64,000 nt of DNA, from contig NZ_CP096032.1 in the NCBI RefSeq assembly GCF_023115425.1, positions 1,364,001 through 1,428,000 on the forward strand. The letters are read 5' to 3'. The notes beneath the pieces are model-generated. The model made no database searches, had not been told where the DNA came from, and saw only the letters and a list, made by a program, of their open reading frames with translations. Shown piece after piece: positions 44,785-54,743 of this stretch. The position numbers and the translations under genes are program-made. Numbering within the stretch: the first letter of the stretch is position 1; each line of letters starts with the position of its first letter. The DNA comes from Synechococcus sp. A10-1-5-1 (GTDB lineage: Bacteria; Cyanobacteriota; Cyanobacteriia; PCC-6307; Cyanobiaceae).

Positions 44785-46428
44785 TCAACGAACCATGTGC
44801 TCATCGGCCAGGCTTCTATCTACGTCATAAACGACGTTGCCTGCGTCGTCAGCAGTAGCTCGTATGCCACAAAGGACATCATCAGAAGAGATTGCATCGG
44901 GAGACTTATAGTTTTTTTGTCCAAGATTCGAGAAAGCCCAGCTGAATGCGTCCCGGGATTGCATACCAGGCTGCCAGCCATTACGGGGCTGCCAACCGGA
45001 GTAGCCCGAAACGCTCTTCAAGCCTGGGACATGAAGCAATGCATGCATGGCGAAGACATCAGCATGCCATGGAAATGCTTCCTTCACCACAAGATGGAAG
45101 ACATCGCAACCTTGCTCAAGCAACTCTGTCCGAAAAGCGTTTTGGTCTTTCTGCCATGCAGCAACATCAAGAGCAAGAACACTTCTAGGTAGAAGCGAAA
45201 TCCACAACAGTGGAAGAGAGCAAACAAACAGAAAGAGTGGGCCTTGCCTCCAACGTCTTACGAGTGTTTGCTCCAAATCATGAATCAGTCCGGACAGAGG
45301 GAACGCCGAAAGGAACCAGAGCACTGATGCAATCCTTCCAGCCGCATTGACGGCTCGAACCGATGGAACCAAAAGCATGGGCCACCACCACAGGGTGATG
45401 AAGCCAAATGAGGTGACCGATAGACCCAGAAAAAGCAGAGACTTTGCCAGCAACTGATCTTCCTGAGAGATTTTTCTCCAAAAGACGAGGCTTGCAAAAG
45501 ACAAAGAAAACAGCAATATGCCTGGAAACAGAAAGGGTTCGCTTCCGGAGGCGTGCGGATGAACAGGTAAACCTAGATGCTGACGACCAGAACCGCTTAA
45601 CCAAGCCCATATGTTTGGTAGGTTTTTTGTAATTTCATCCGCACCCCGGGCTCCCATTACTAGAGACGTGTTCAGATAAGGAAGGATCAGAACAACATTG
45701 AGTACGAGCAAAGCGGCAAGGATTATCCTTTGGAACTTGGTCAAAGAGTGAAACCAAGACAGCCAGAAGCTCTTACGTCTGAAGCGATACAGACCACGCC
45801 CTGAAAGGAGATAGGTTGAGACGACAATCAGCAGAGCAAAGACACCTATATACGGCCCAACCAGCCAGTTCAAGAGTAGAAAAATAAAAGCCCAGGTTTT
45901 TTGTCTATGTAACAACGCAAATACAAGTGGCGGCAAAAACCAAAGAGTCAATAACTGAAGATGATTAAGCTGCGCGAGAACAACGTGATTAAAAGCAGCT
46001 AAAAGGCAAACCGCCGATACAAGCCAGCTTTTGCGATTTAACCTCCAAAGACAGTTTCGAAGGCTGATATAGTTAAAGGTCATGGTTAAGGTGAACCAAA
46101 GCAGTAGCGCCTGGTTCGGATGATAACCAAGGAGCCTAAAGAAGCCGTATAAAATGCTGGGTAGGAATAAATGATCACTCCAGCCACGAACACCATCAAC
46201 GGGAAAATAAAAGGCAGGAGAAGACCAGGCTTGATTCGAGAAAAGATCTGAAGAAGCAAACGGAAGGCTTGCAAGGTTATGCTCAAAAAACCAAAGGTTC
46301 AGAAGCGTGTCACCACTATCCCCAGGGAGAAGCTCTCCGAAATCATGAAGATATGGCCACAACGCGACGACCGTTGAAACAGCTCCTATAACAATGATGT
46401 GAAAGATCCTCGAGAGTTGCTGCTTCAT
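44785..46428 (-). CDS. GT-C-like polytopic membrane protein
   Basis: 547 residues, about 12 TM helices, large C-terminal soluble part. GDSGDTLLNLWFFEHNL in the first loop carries an acidic motif typical of YfhO/GT-C-like membrane glycosyltransferases of unknown specificity. The ATG at 46428 is chosen, since a longer start overlaps the upstream gene. Together with the next two genes it forms a run of three large membrane proteins. AT-richer than genes to either side. Confidence 0.6.
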   Translation of the reverse strand: MKQQLSRIFHIIVIGAVSTVVALWPYLHDFGELLPGDSGDTLLNLWFFEHNLASLPFASSDLFSNQAWSSPAFYFPVDGVRGWSDHLFLPSILYGFFRLLGYHPNQALLLWFTLTMTFNYISLRNCLWRLNRKSWLVSAVCLLAAFNHVVLAQLNHLQLLTLWFLPPLVFALLHRQKTWAFIFLLLNWLVGPYIGVFALLIVVSTYLLSGRGLYRFRRKSFWLSWFHSLTKFQRIILAALLVLNVVLILPYLNTSLVMGARGADEITKNLPNIWAWLSGSGRQHLGLPVHPHASGSEPFLFPGILLFSLSFASLVFWRKISQEDQLLAKSLLFLGLSVTSFGFITLWWWPMLLVPSVRAVNAAGRIASVLWFLSAFPLSGLIHDLEQTLVRRWRQGPLFLFVCSLPLLWISLLPRSVLALDVAAWQKDQNAFRTELLEQGCDVFHLVVKEAFPWHADVFAMHALLHVPGLKSVSGYSGWQPRNGWQPGMQSRDAFSWAFSNLGQKNYKSPDAISSDDVLCGIRATADDAGNVVYDVDRSLADEHMVR

Positions 46429-46432
46429 GAGA

Positions 46433-47695
46433 CTAGGAAAGTAAGATCTGCTTCCAAACACTCAGACCTGCATAGGGGACAGAAGCGAAGATTTGGCTGG
46501 ATTGATATGTACAGCAGTGAGAGGGAATAACAATTAAAGCAGAAACAGCCAGAATAACTAGTGGCCAGTGATTGGCCATGCCGCACTTTGCGGAATCTGC
46601 CAAAGAGATTTGCTGAGCAGGCGCCATCTCATTCTTTGAAATAGCGAGTAATGCGAGCATACCTGCACAGGCCAACATTGCAAACCATCGGCCATAGTCA
46701 ATCGTGGCCATAAACAAAGGTAGAGCAATCAGAATCTGAGAAAATAAGAAGACTCCGGCTTTCCTGCTTGGCAAAATACGGTGGCTGAGTTGCCTGACAA
46801 TCAAGACGTAACACGCCCAAGTAATGCACACAGCAAGGAATCCATGGAGGAGCGACCAACCTAACTGGCCTGCGCTCAAATCCCAGGTAAAGAAGCTAGG
46901 CTTCGTGAGGGCGAGTTCGGTTATAGAAGAGCCAGGACGTGTATTTACAGGCAGTAACTCAACGGAGCGAAGGCTTGCTTGGAGGCAGTTCACATCCTCT
47001 AATCGACCTTTGTTTAAGACTGCAAGCACAAACGCAACCGCACTGGGCATAACGAGAAGAAGGGATTGCAGATAGCCCTTGCGAGACAGCAATCTTGCAA
47101 GAAACAGTGCAGGGGTGATCAGGAGTGCAAATGGCTCATGATTGAATACCGCAGCGACCTGCACAACAGCGGCAAGCCCATATAAGAAAGTTTTCCTCCG
47201 AGAAGAAGACGCGACATCAAAGTGGTGAACTAGAAAAAGTATTAGTGCAAACAAGCAAAGCTGAAATGCGTCTTTACGAAATAATGACCCTGCATGCGTA
47301 AGCATGACAGGCATTGCTGTTGGCGCAGAGAGAATAAGAAGAGAAGGAAGTAAATCTAATTTAGATCTCAAAGACCGATAAAGGATGAAGCCTAGAACGA
47401 GTACAGATGCAGCCATCAAAGCCGCAAGAACCGCAACGTATGCGGACTGCTGATCAACTAATCGAGTTAACAACCAACTTGTCTGGCCCAGGAGGCCACG
47501 CCTAACAAACCCTGCGCAATAGCGAATCGCAAGCTCAGATCCCCACCATTCAGAGACGCCAACATTGGAGGGATAGGCGAGAATATTTTGAACATACAGG
47601 CCAACGTCATAGATCGCTGCTCCAGCTATCGATAGCCAAGCAAGGCCAATCAGTCCAAGACGAGCTATGGGGTGAACTGGCCGCGAAGCAGTCAT
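46433..47695 (-). CDS. Polytopic membrane protein, unclassified
   Basis: 420 residues, about 9-10 TM helices. The first periplasmic loop reads GVSEWWGSELAIRYCAGFVRRGLLGQTSW; a VRRG(L)LG motif after the first TM helix recurs in a group of uncharacterised bacterial membrane proteins. GT-C-like fold is possible from the topology. I do not recognise a named family. Overlaps the upstream DUF2079 gene by ATGA. Confidence 0.5.
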   Translation of the reverse strand: MTASRPVHPIARLGLIGLAWLSIAGAAIYDVGLYVQNILAYPSNVGVSEWWGSELAIRYCAGFVRRGLLGQTSWLLTRLVDQQSAYVAVLAALMAASVLVLGFILYRSLRSKLDLLPSLLILSAPTAMPVMLTHAGSLFRKDAFQLCLFALILFLVHHFDVASSSRRKTFLYGLAAVVQVAAVFNHEPFALLITPALFLARLLSRKGYLQSLLLVMPSAVAFVLAVLNKGRLEDVNCLQASLRSVELLPVNTRPGSSITELALTKPSFFTWDLSAGQLGWSLLHGFLAVCITWACYVLIVRQLSHRILPSRKAGVFLFSQILIALPLFMATIDYGRWFAMLACAGMLALLAISKNEMAPAQQISLADSAKCGMANHWPLVILAVSALIVIPSHCCTYQSSQIFASVPYAGLSVWKQILLS

Positions 47696-49098
47696 TTAAT
47701 TGCACACTCCTGGATTGCAAGATGACCAACGCTTAAAGCATCACATGTCCAACCTGATTTCTTTGCTGCTTGTATCAATAGATCCGTCTTGTGAGGGGAT
47801 GAGCCAAATCCAGGATCTGTTTGGTTGAGAATCAGCATATCAAACCCTTCCGGAAACAACTGAGCTGCGGGTCTGGCAACAAAGTCAGCCTCACGGCGAT
47901 TAGCAATATGCGCAGAGAGGCCATTGGATGTTAGTACGCGTTTTTCAGCTGGGATGCTGGATAGACGCTCGTAATATTGCAAAAATGGCAACGGGTTGCG
48001 CCAGAAAACAATCCAACCAGAGTTTAAATTCAGATTAACTATGAAATTAATAACTGAAATCAGACCAAAGGCAAAAAGTATTTGCTTCAGTCGAGCAGTG
48101 GAGAAGCTCAGAAAGAAGGCAGTATGGGCGGATTCAAGTGCTGCCAGGGCGAAGAACGGAGCAATCATCATTCCATAGTGGTAAAGAATGGAAACCTGAT
48201 TGGGATTGCCAGAAAGGGCAAGCGGGGTCAAAACAACCAACGAACCAGCAATCCATGCCGTTGAACTCTTATCCAAAAAGATCAGCCATGGAACTATTAA
48301 TACCAGGAAAAACACGGGAGCCATAGAGAGGCTCGTAGCATGAAATGCCTGAATCAAATGGTGAAAAGCGAGAGGTTGCCGATAAAAACCAAGAACCACG
48401 TCAAACAGATGTGCATAGTTGCCAGAATTGTGGTGACCATCTGGGAAGAAGAGTGGATACCAGAAACCTGATAAAAAGAAGGTCCACGCAATGGCAAAGA
48501 AAGCCAACAGCGCAGAGAGCTTTCGTTTTCCCTGAAGAAAGCAAGTCAGTGACAAGCCCGCCACAACAAGAACACTCGTCTCCCGGATCGAGAGGATAAA
48601 GATTAAAGAAATGATGGTCCAGAGGAGTTTTTCATGACGGACCTGGAGCCAAAAGAAAAACACTGCCAGAGGAAAAAGCGAGTCAGGATGAAAGTCAAAC
48701 CAACACGCATTCCAAAGAACTGGTTGGAAGAAATAAGCCAATAAAACCAGAGTTTGCACTTTTGGTGGAACTCTTGAAATCTTTGCCAGCCGCAGAAGAA
48801 CAAGTGACGCTCCTGCCAAGGCCAAGACCTGAATTGTCAGCAAGTAAGCTGGACTACTCCAAAACCGATACAACAAGGAGATGGGAACAAGAACAAACGA
48901 GGCATGATCGGCTAGAACAGGCCAACCGGTTAATGACGCTGGTTCCGAGAAATATCCACGACTCAGCATCCATGAGAATTGGGTGAAGATACCCAAATCC
49001 CAAGCATTCGAGGCCAAGCTCAGCCAACGCCCTAAAGCGATGACGAGCATCAAGCACGCCGCCAAGGCAATAAGGAGACAATCCAGCCGTTTCGTCAT
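47692..49098 (-). CDS. DUF2079 membrane protein
   Basis: 468 residues, about 11 TM helices. The DUF2079 hallmark LGRWLSLASNAWDLGIFTQF (a variant of the DLGIFDQ motif), followed by LSRGYFSEPASLTGWPVLADHASFVLV-type loop (shortened), is clear. The family is often linked to GT-C glycosyltransferases. No defined substrate. Confidence 0.8.
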   Translation of the reverse strand: MTKRLDCLLIALAACLMLVIALGRWLSLASNAWDLGIFTQFSWMLSRGYFSEPASLTGWPVLADHASFVLVPISLLYRFWSSPAYLLTIQVLALAGASLVLLRLAKISRVPPKVQTLVLLAYFFQPVLWNACWFDFHPDSLFPLAVFFFWLQVRHEKLLWTIISLIFILSIRETSVLVVAGLSLTCFLQGKRKLSALLAFFAIAWTFFLSGFWYPLFFPDGHHNSGNYAHLFDVVLGFYRQPLAFHHLIQAFHATSLSMAPVFFLVLIVPWLIFLDKSSTAWIAGSLVVLTPLALSGNPNQVSILYHYGMMIAPFFALAALESAHTAFFLSFSTARLKQILFAFGLISVINFIVNLNLNSGWIVFWRNPLPFLQYYERLSSIPAEKRVLTSNGLSAHIANRREADFVARPAAQLFPEGFDMLILNQTDPGFGSSPHKTDLLIQAAKKSGWTCDALSVGHLAIQECAIK

Positions 49099-50162
49099 TG
49101 CTCGGCCAACAACACCGCGAGTTGAGCGGCTTGCTGCCCTCGGGTAAACCCGGTCTGAGCTCTTAAGTACGCAGCTTCCCCTCGCTCAGCAACCAGGCTC
49201 CTTTGCGCAGAGAGTGGAACCAATAAGTCAGCCAATGCGTGTGCTGATGAAGAGACAAGCCAACCCGTCTCACCATCGATGATCAAATCCTGCTGACCGC
49301 CTAAAAGCGCACCGATCGAAGCGCGTCCAGCCATTGCGGCCTCCAGATAGGCAATTCCAAAGCCTTCACCAGTGGCTTGACCTGCAGCATCAATAGAAAA
49401 CCCGCTGGGCATGACAAACACACTGCAACGCCCAAACTCCTCAATCAACTGCTGGTCGCTTAAGCGACCTCGCCAATCAATCTGAACGGCTACACCCAAG
49501 CGGAGAGCTTTCTCCTGCAGCCTCGTGCGGTCATTGCCGTCACCGACCACGATCCAGCGGAATTCAGGGTCCAAAACACCTTGCTGCTTGAGCAGATGCA
49601 AAGCATCCAGGATCTGGTCATGTCCTTTGTATCGCTCACCCGCATCAAGCCTCGCAACCGTCAATAGGCGAAGGGGCAACCCTGGTGGCTGGATCTGGTC
49701 AGGGAACTTCAGATCCGAACACGGATGCACCACGGTGATCGGTGGGCAAGCAGGAAGCCCATCCCGGACCTGCTGGGCCGTAAAAGTGCTGCTTGCAGCC
49801 AAAGCCGTGCAGGCGCGTAGATCCCGGCGTGCCGCGGCCAACGCCTGGCCCCACACCTCAATCCCATGCAGCCAGCAATAGAGGGGCCTGGCAGCCAGAG
49901 CAGGGAACAGCGCACGGAGCTTCAGCGGCTTGAGCAGCAGCACATGCATGCAGAACACACTCTTGGCCTGGGGAAGCCACCAGAGGAGCTGCAGCAAGAA
50001 CCAAAACCGACCAAGCCAACGCCCCAGCACTCCAGGCCCGAGGTGACGTGTTGCTAGGAGCCGCGGTTGGAGTCCCAACTGCTGGAGCTGCTCAAAAACC
50101 TGCAAGCTCAGCCGCTCGATGCCACCAGGTCGACGAACGTCGTAGGTCACCAGCAAGATCAC
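49095..50162 (-). CDS. Glycosyltransferase family 4
   Basis: 355 residues, GTG start in GTGA. N-terminal LLVTYDVRRPGGIERLSLQV; C-terminal TVARLDAGERYKGHDQILDAL, WIVVGDGNDRTRLQEKA and GEGFGIAYLEAAMAGRASIG, the EX7E donor motif. Retaining GT-B for glycan assembly. Codon use and GC resemble the core genome. Confidence 0.9.
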   Translation of the reverse strand: MILLVTYDVRRPGGIERLSLQVFEQLQQLGLQPRLLATRHLGPGVLGRWLGRFWFLLQLLWWLPQAKSVFCMHVLLLKPLKLRALFPALAARPLYCWLHGIEVWGQALAAARRDLRACTALAASSTFTAQQVRDGLPACPPITVVHPCSDLKFPDQIQPPGLPLRLLTVARLDAGERYKGHDQILDALHLLKQQGVLDPEFRWIVVGDGNDRTRLQEKALRLGVAVQIDWRGRLSDQQLIEEFGRCSVFVMPSGFSIDAAGQATGEGFGIAYLEAAMAGRASIGALLGGQQDLIIDGETGWLVSSSAHALADLLVPLSAQRSLVAERGEAAYLRAQTGFTRGQQAAQLAVLLAEQ

Positions 50163-51394
50163 CGGCTCAACACCTCGGCATAGAGATCCATGTGGGTTCG
50201 GGCCACTGCGTCAGAACGCCACCGGTCGAGATTCTCAGAGAGCACCGGTTGGTCCTGAGGGCGCTGCAAGGCCCAACGGATTCCTTGAGCCAACGCTTCT
50301 GGGTCGAAGGGCTCAGCCAGCCAGCCACTTTGCTGATGGGCGATGACGTCCGCCATCCCTCCCTGGTCAAAGGCCACAACAGGTGTGCCACAGGCAATCG
50401 CTTCAGTGGCGGATTGGGGCAGGTTGTCCATCCGAGAGGGGACCAAAACGACATCCGCCGCGGCATAGGCCAAGGCGAGGCTGACGTCGTCATGGAGACG
50501 ACCGCTGTAGAGAACCGGAATTGGCCAATCCTGGGGCTGCCTGGGCTGGGATTGCCCAAGGATCACTGCCATCAGCTGATCGGAGTTTTGGAGGACCAAG
50601 CGTCGAAGCGCCGCCTGCAGCAAATCAGCCCCCTTACGGGGATCCGTTGCATCGATCGCTCCGAACAAAATCAGGCGCTTGTCTTGAGGCCAACCGAGGG
50701 CAGCTCGCGCTTGTGCAGATTCATTGGGTCGAAAAACCTCGGGAATGGCGTTGGGCAGGACCTGGCAAGGCACCCCACGCAACAACGCAGAACGCGAAGC
50801 CTGCTCAGCCATCCAGCGGGACGGAGCGATCAACTGCAGCCGAGGCAACAACGATCGCCAGGCCTTGCCTTTGCGCAGCCAAGTCCATCGATCCAGATCC
50901 AGCCCGCGATCCAGCTCCGAGCGATTGCCGCGGCTGTAGCCCAAAGCAAAGCGCTGATCCTGCGCATCAAGGGGATAGTGCTCACTGCCGCAAAACGGCC
51001 AGGTGTCATGAAGGGTCCAAACCACCGGCCCGCGCAGACGACCAATGGCCTCCACCGACAGGAATTCATCTTGGAGCCAGTGCAAATGCAGCAGATCGGC
51101 CCCTTTGGCATTGAGCTCACGGTCGAGCCCTGAGGGCAGAGCCGCCACCGAATGGGTGACCGGGTTAGCGCTGCGCTGCGGTTTGCTGAGCCACCAACTG
51201 GCGGTACTTCGCAAAAACGCCATGGCCTGACGAGGCTTAGAGCGGGGAGCTTGCACCCAGGCGTCACCGCTGCTGGCGTGGGCCACGCGCATGGAGCTGT
51301 CGATGCCCTGATCCCGTAGGGCGCGATGCAAGCGGAAGGCTGCCCGTGCAGCGCCTTGTCCGCCGTCGTAAGTAGAGACCTGAACAACGCGCAT
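50159..51394 (-). CDS. Glycosyltransferase family 4
   Basis: 411 residues. Begins RVVQVSTYDGGQGAARAAFRLH, typical of the WbuF/WcaC-like GT4 group in which a GGAA loop faces the acceptor. Later ILFGAIDATDPRKGADLLQAAL, VVLVPSRMDNLPQSATEAIACG and VVAFDQGGMADVI form the donor site. Overlaps the next gene by TGATG. Confidence 0.9.
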   Translation of the reverse strand: MRVVQVSTYDGGQGAARAAFRLHRALRDQGIDSSMRVAHASSGDAWVQAPRSKPRQAMAFLRSTASWWLSKPQRSANPVTHSVAALPSGLDRELNAKGADLLHLHWLQDEFLSVEAIGRLRGPVVWTLHDTWPFCGSEHYPLDAQDQRFALGYSRGNRSELDRGLDLDRWTWLRKGKAWRSLLPRLQLIAPSRWMAEQASRSALLRGVPCQVLPNAIPEVFRPNESAQARAALGWPQDKRLILFGAIDATDPRKGADLLQAALRRLVLQNSDQLMAVILGQSQPRQPQDWPIPVLYSGRLHDDVSLALAYAAADVVLVPSRMDNLPQSATEAIACGTPVVAFDQGGMADVIAHQQSGWLAEPFDPEALAQGIRWALQRPQDQPVLSENLDRWRSDAVARTHMDLYAEVLSR

Positions 51395-52311
51395 CAGGAC
51401 CTCCAGCCCAGCAAGCGCAGCGCTTTTCTGCCCTTGCGCAACCAGTTAGCTCGGCGGCTGTGCTGGAAGAGTCGCCGAAACGTGTCTTGGTCGCGGAGAC
51501 GATCAGCTTGCATCACCGTTGGATGGCGCAAGGGGAAGCTGAGCGATCCAGGCGTCCCAAGAGGAGAGCGCTCATCGAGGGTGTGGGTGGCATCCACGCC
51601 AAAACCAATGTTCTCAACGAGCTCGACCGCAGGGATCACGGTCAAGAACCCCTGCTGCCAGCAGCTGAACTGCCAGACCATGTCCCAAGTGTCGATCTGC
51701 CCAGCCGCGAGCTGATCCAACCATTGACCCCAACGCCGCGCCAAGGGCTCTCCCCCCAGTTGCTCCAGCCATTGACCATCGCGAAAGGCCGGCCAACCGT
51801 TTAGGTCAGGGTCGTTGCAACGCCAAGCCCGACGCCAGCTGGCCCAACCCCAGCAATGGCTGTAGATCGAGAACCGATAACTGCTGCCATCGCTGGGGGG
51901 CAGGCGCTGATGGTTGTTGGCCGCAATCACGCCAACGCGCTCGTCATGGCGGTAACGCTCGAGCAACTCCTGACAGAAGGGGAAAAAGCTCGGGTCGGCA
52001 ACGATGTCGTCCTCCAGAACAATCCCCTCCTCCTCCTGCTCAAAAAACCAATCCAGCGCTGCGGTGACCCCAGCCCGGCAGCCCAGGTTGGTGGGCTGAA
52101 ACAAGGTCCGCAGTTGGCAGGGCCAATCCAGCTGAGACACCAACGCGCGAACGGCATCGCAGCGCCGGACTTCATCCGGCCGCTCAAGTCTTGGACCATC
52201 GCAAGCCACGTAGAGCTTTGGGGGCCTGATCTCAGCCAAAGACCGCAACACCTGGGCTGTGCTCTCAGGGCGATTGAACACAATCAAGAGAACGGGAGTG
52301 CTGAAACTCAT
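51394..52311 (-). CDS. GT2-like nucleotide-diphospho-sugar transferase (HlpA-like family)
   Basis: 305 residues. Begins TPVLLIVFNRPESTAQVLRS, then YVACDGPRL and VLEDDIVADPSFFPFCQELL with the DD metal motif; SHCWGWASWRRAW is a strong marker of this subgroup, which is common in O-antigen clusters. Sugar specificity is unknown. ATGA overlap with the fused gene upstream. Confidence 0.85.
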   Translation of the reverse strand: MSFSTPVLLIVFNRPESTAQVLRSLAEIRPPKLYVACDGPRLERPDEVRRCDAVRALVSQLDWPCQLRTLFQPTNLGCRAGVTAALDWFFEQEEEGIVLEDDIVADPSFFPFCQELLERYRHDERVGVIAANNHQRLPPSDGSSYRFSIYSHCWGWASWRRAWRCNDPDLNGWPAFRDGQWLEQLGGEPLARRWGQWLDQLAAGQIDTWDMVWQFSCWQQGFLTVIPAVELVENIGFGVDATHTLDERSPLGTPGSLSFPLRHPTVMQADRLRDQDTFRRLFQHSRRANWLRKGRKALRLLGWRS

Positions 52312-54710
52312 GGCGCTAACCAGCAGTAACCCGCCCAGTAGCCCAGGCTGATGCAGCTACAGGCCGCCAGCCAAGGTTTCAACCAACGGCTACGGAGTTG
52401 CAGCAAGCCCAAGAGGGCCAGGCTCGCCAAATCAATCCACACCCGGGTGTAATCCGGGAAACGGGCCAGGATTTGGGTACTCGTGCACAGCGCCGGAAGG
52501 AGATAGACCGCGGAGGTGAGCCGCAACCAACGGGAGGCCCGAGTGCTCAGGGCAACCGCGGCAAGCACCAGCAATGTGGCGACCCAAAGGCCGAAGCTCG
52601 CGGCATCAAAAAGGCGCTCGAGAAGCGACGGTTCATGCCCCGGCAAGGTGTAAAAGCCCAGCAACTGCCCCAATTTCTGCAGCAAGCCAACCCCAGGCCA
52701 GCCGAAATGAACCGAGGCCAGCAAACCGTCTCGAGTTTGGGCAAAGCGGGTGTTCAAGACCTGGGTCCACAGCAACAACGGCAGTGGTACGCAGGCCAAC
52801 GGTAGAAGCCAGGTCCAACGGCGCTGCCATAGGGCGGTCAAGCTCGTTGAGGCCCAAGCCAACAGGGATGTCTCTCGACTGAGCAACGCAGCGGCAAGCG
52901 CGAACACGGTCCATCCCCTTCGCTGGGCAGACCACATGACCGCCACAGCCAACAATCCAACCGTTGCCAAGAGATCCGCGGTGTCCAGGCTGAGGGTGAT
53001 CCAGTAACCCGGCAGCAGCAGCGCTGCGAAACCCCATTGGGGCGTGCGTTGATGCTGCTGCGCCCAAAGGGCTATCAGCGCCGCTGCACTCCCAATCGCC
53101 AGAACATTGAGGCCGGCCAAGGACCAAGCGATCAACCCCGGCTGGCCCAAACCCAAGACCCAAGCAAGCAGGGGATAAAGCAACCGCTTGCCGCGATAGA
53201 TCGGGTTATCGAGGGCCTGACTCGTTCCCGGGTCCGCTTGCCAGGGATCCAGGGCCAAGGCGAGGTACTGCTGCCCGTCATTACCCCGCTTGCCGGCCAA
53301 GACAACCAATTCCTGCTGCGCGACCCGCGGAGAGAGGGGGAATTGGTCCCCCACCCTGGCCAAACCGGTCGGGTTGCCGTTGTACTTGCCAAAGACCACC
53401 AGCAGCATCACGGTCAACGCCGCCAAGGTCGACAGCAGACCAACGCCAAGAGGGGTGATGGCCCGGCTACTCCCTTGCACCAGGTGTTTCACTCCGGACT
53501 TGAGCACGGGCCAACTGGGCCAAAGCGGAAAGGCCAAGGGCAGGCCCCAAAGCTCTCTGAGCCAACGTCCTTCATGCCACCAGGGCGTCGATGGCGGTGT
53601 TGGGACGACCTGCAGATCAGCTTTGAGTTCAGCGGCCAACTGGGTCCAGAGACTGGTCAATTGCCCCGAGCCATAGGCGAGCTGCATGTGACTCCGGCCC
53701 GCCTGACCGAGAGACGCCCGGCGCGCCGGGTCTTGAAGCAGGGCGATGCAGTGCTGGGCAAACTCTGCATCACTTCCCGCGAGCAAACCAGTGGTGCCAT
53801 CCAGCACGGTTTGAACGAGGGCATGGCGCCGGGGACCCACCACGGGGATCCCGCAGGCGCTGAATTCGGCGGCACTCAAACAGAACGTTTCATCCCGACC
53901 CGAGGGATTCACCGCTCCAACCGCAACATCCGCAAAAGCGGCGTAACGCTCCAAACCAAGGCTGCCTTCAAAGACGACCCGATCGCCGTAACCACCCCGG
54001 TCCAAGAGATCCCGGCAGTAGCGCTCATAGGGGGTCAGCGCAGATGCTCCGCCTCCGGCATAGAGATCAGCACCACCGAAAACCCGCAAACGCGCCTCTG
54101 GACAGGAACGGGCGATCTCAGGCCAGATCCGTGCGAGGCGATCAAAGGCTTTGAAGGGCGTGATCGCACCGACATACGCAAGATCCGTTGGCGTTGGACC
54201 TAGCTGAGCGGCAGCTGGAACCAGGACTGGGTTGGGAATGACGCAGGCCCGCTGAACCAAGCGGCTGTGACGGAAGGCGTCCAGCTGCGCGCCACTGACC
54301 AGGACCCAGCGCTTCAGGGAAGTGAGTCCCTCAAAGAAGCCCTGTTGATCGCAACCCAGGTTGTGGCACCAGGCCACAAGCGGCAGGGTGTTTTGCAATA
54401 ACGCCTGCTGATCAACCGGCGACACGCAACCGGGGCGAAACACCAAGGCGACAGCCCCCAGAGTCCTGGCCGTCATGAGCGCGTCCGCCAACCCAGCGAC
54501 CTGATGGCTGGTTTGCTCCAAACCAGCGACGGGCTGCGGAGCGGTCAGCAACAGGAGGGGCGTGCAGGCGTCGGGATCCGCAGCCAAAAGTGCGATCGAC
54601 GCCAAAAAGGCGAATTCCGTGCCGCCAATGCCAGGGTTCCCAAGGCGGGGATCCTCCAGCGGACCCTTGGCGGCAAAACCTCGGTTGTCGAGAAAGAACG
54701 CGAGGCGCAT
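52308..54710 (-). CDS. Fusion of a GT4 glycosyltransferase and a polytopic glycopolymer membrane domain
   Basis: 800 residues from the ATG at 54710. Residues about 1-370 are a GT4 transferase: AYVGAITPFKAFDRLARIWP (178-197), RVFGGADLY, and GRDETFCLSAAEFSACGIPV (271-290), the donor motif. From about 420 to 800 follows a membrane domain of about 10 TM helices. Its entry KYNGNPTGLARVGDQF (442-457) and GNDGQQYLALALDP (476-489) match proteins annotated elsewhere as AZOBR_p60025-type glycopolymer formation proteins. The two parts usually are separate genes, so this is a natural fusion that could couple cytoplasmic transfer with membrane translocation or polymerisation. Confidence 0.72.
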   Translation of the reverse strand: MRLAFFLDNRGFAAKGPLEDPRLGNPGIGGTEFAFLASIALLAADPDACTPLLLLTAPQPVAGLEQTSHQVAGLADALMTARTLGAVALVFRPGCVSPVDQQALLQNTLPLVAWCHNLGCDQQGFFEGLTSLKRWVLVSGAQLDAFRHSRLVQRACVIPNPVLVPAAAQLGPTPTDLAYVGAITPFKAFDRLARIWPEIARSCPEARLRVFGGADLYAGGGASALTPYERYCRDLLDRGGYGDRVVFEGSLGLERYAAFADVAVGAVNPSGRDETFCLSAAEFSACGIPVVGPRRHALVQTVLDGTTGLLAGSDAEFAQHCIALLQDPARRASLGQAGRSHMQLAYGSGQLTSLWTQLAAELKADLQVVPTPPSTPWWHEGRWLRELWGLPLAFPLWPSWPVLKSGVKHLVQGSSRAITPLGVGLLSTLAALTVMLLVVFGKYNGNPTGLARVGDQFPLSPRVAQQELVVLAGKRGNDGQQYLALALDPWQADPGTSQALDNPIYRGKRLLYPLLAWVLGLGQPGLIAWSLAGLNVLAIGSAAALIALWAQQHQRTPQWGFAALLLPGYWITLSLDTADLLATVGLLAVAVMWSAQRRGWTVFALAAALLSRETSLLAWASTSLTALWQRRWTWLLPLACVPLPLLLWTQVLNTRFAQTRDGLLASVHFGWPGVGLLQKLGQLLGFYTLPGHEPSLLERLFDAASFGLWVATLLVLAAVALSTRASRWLRLTSAVYLLPALCTSTQILARFPDYTRVWIDLASLALLGLLQLRSRWLKPWLAACSCISLGYWAGYCWLAP

Positions 54711-54743
54711 CGCCCCAGAATGCCAGGAGATTTTTGAGGGGCG

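Noticed and set aside
50048-51133. Plus-strand open frame of 361 codons opposite two GT4 genes
   Set aside because: Spans the overlap of two well-supported minus-strand genes; no domain seen.
53037-54203. Plus-strand open frame of 388 codons opposite the GT4 fusion gene
   Set aside because: Antisense to the GT4 domain; composition is that of a shadow frame, with no start signal.
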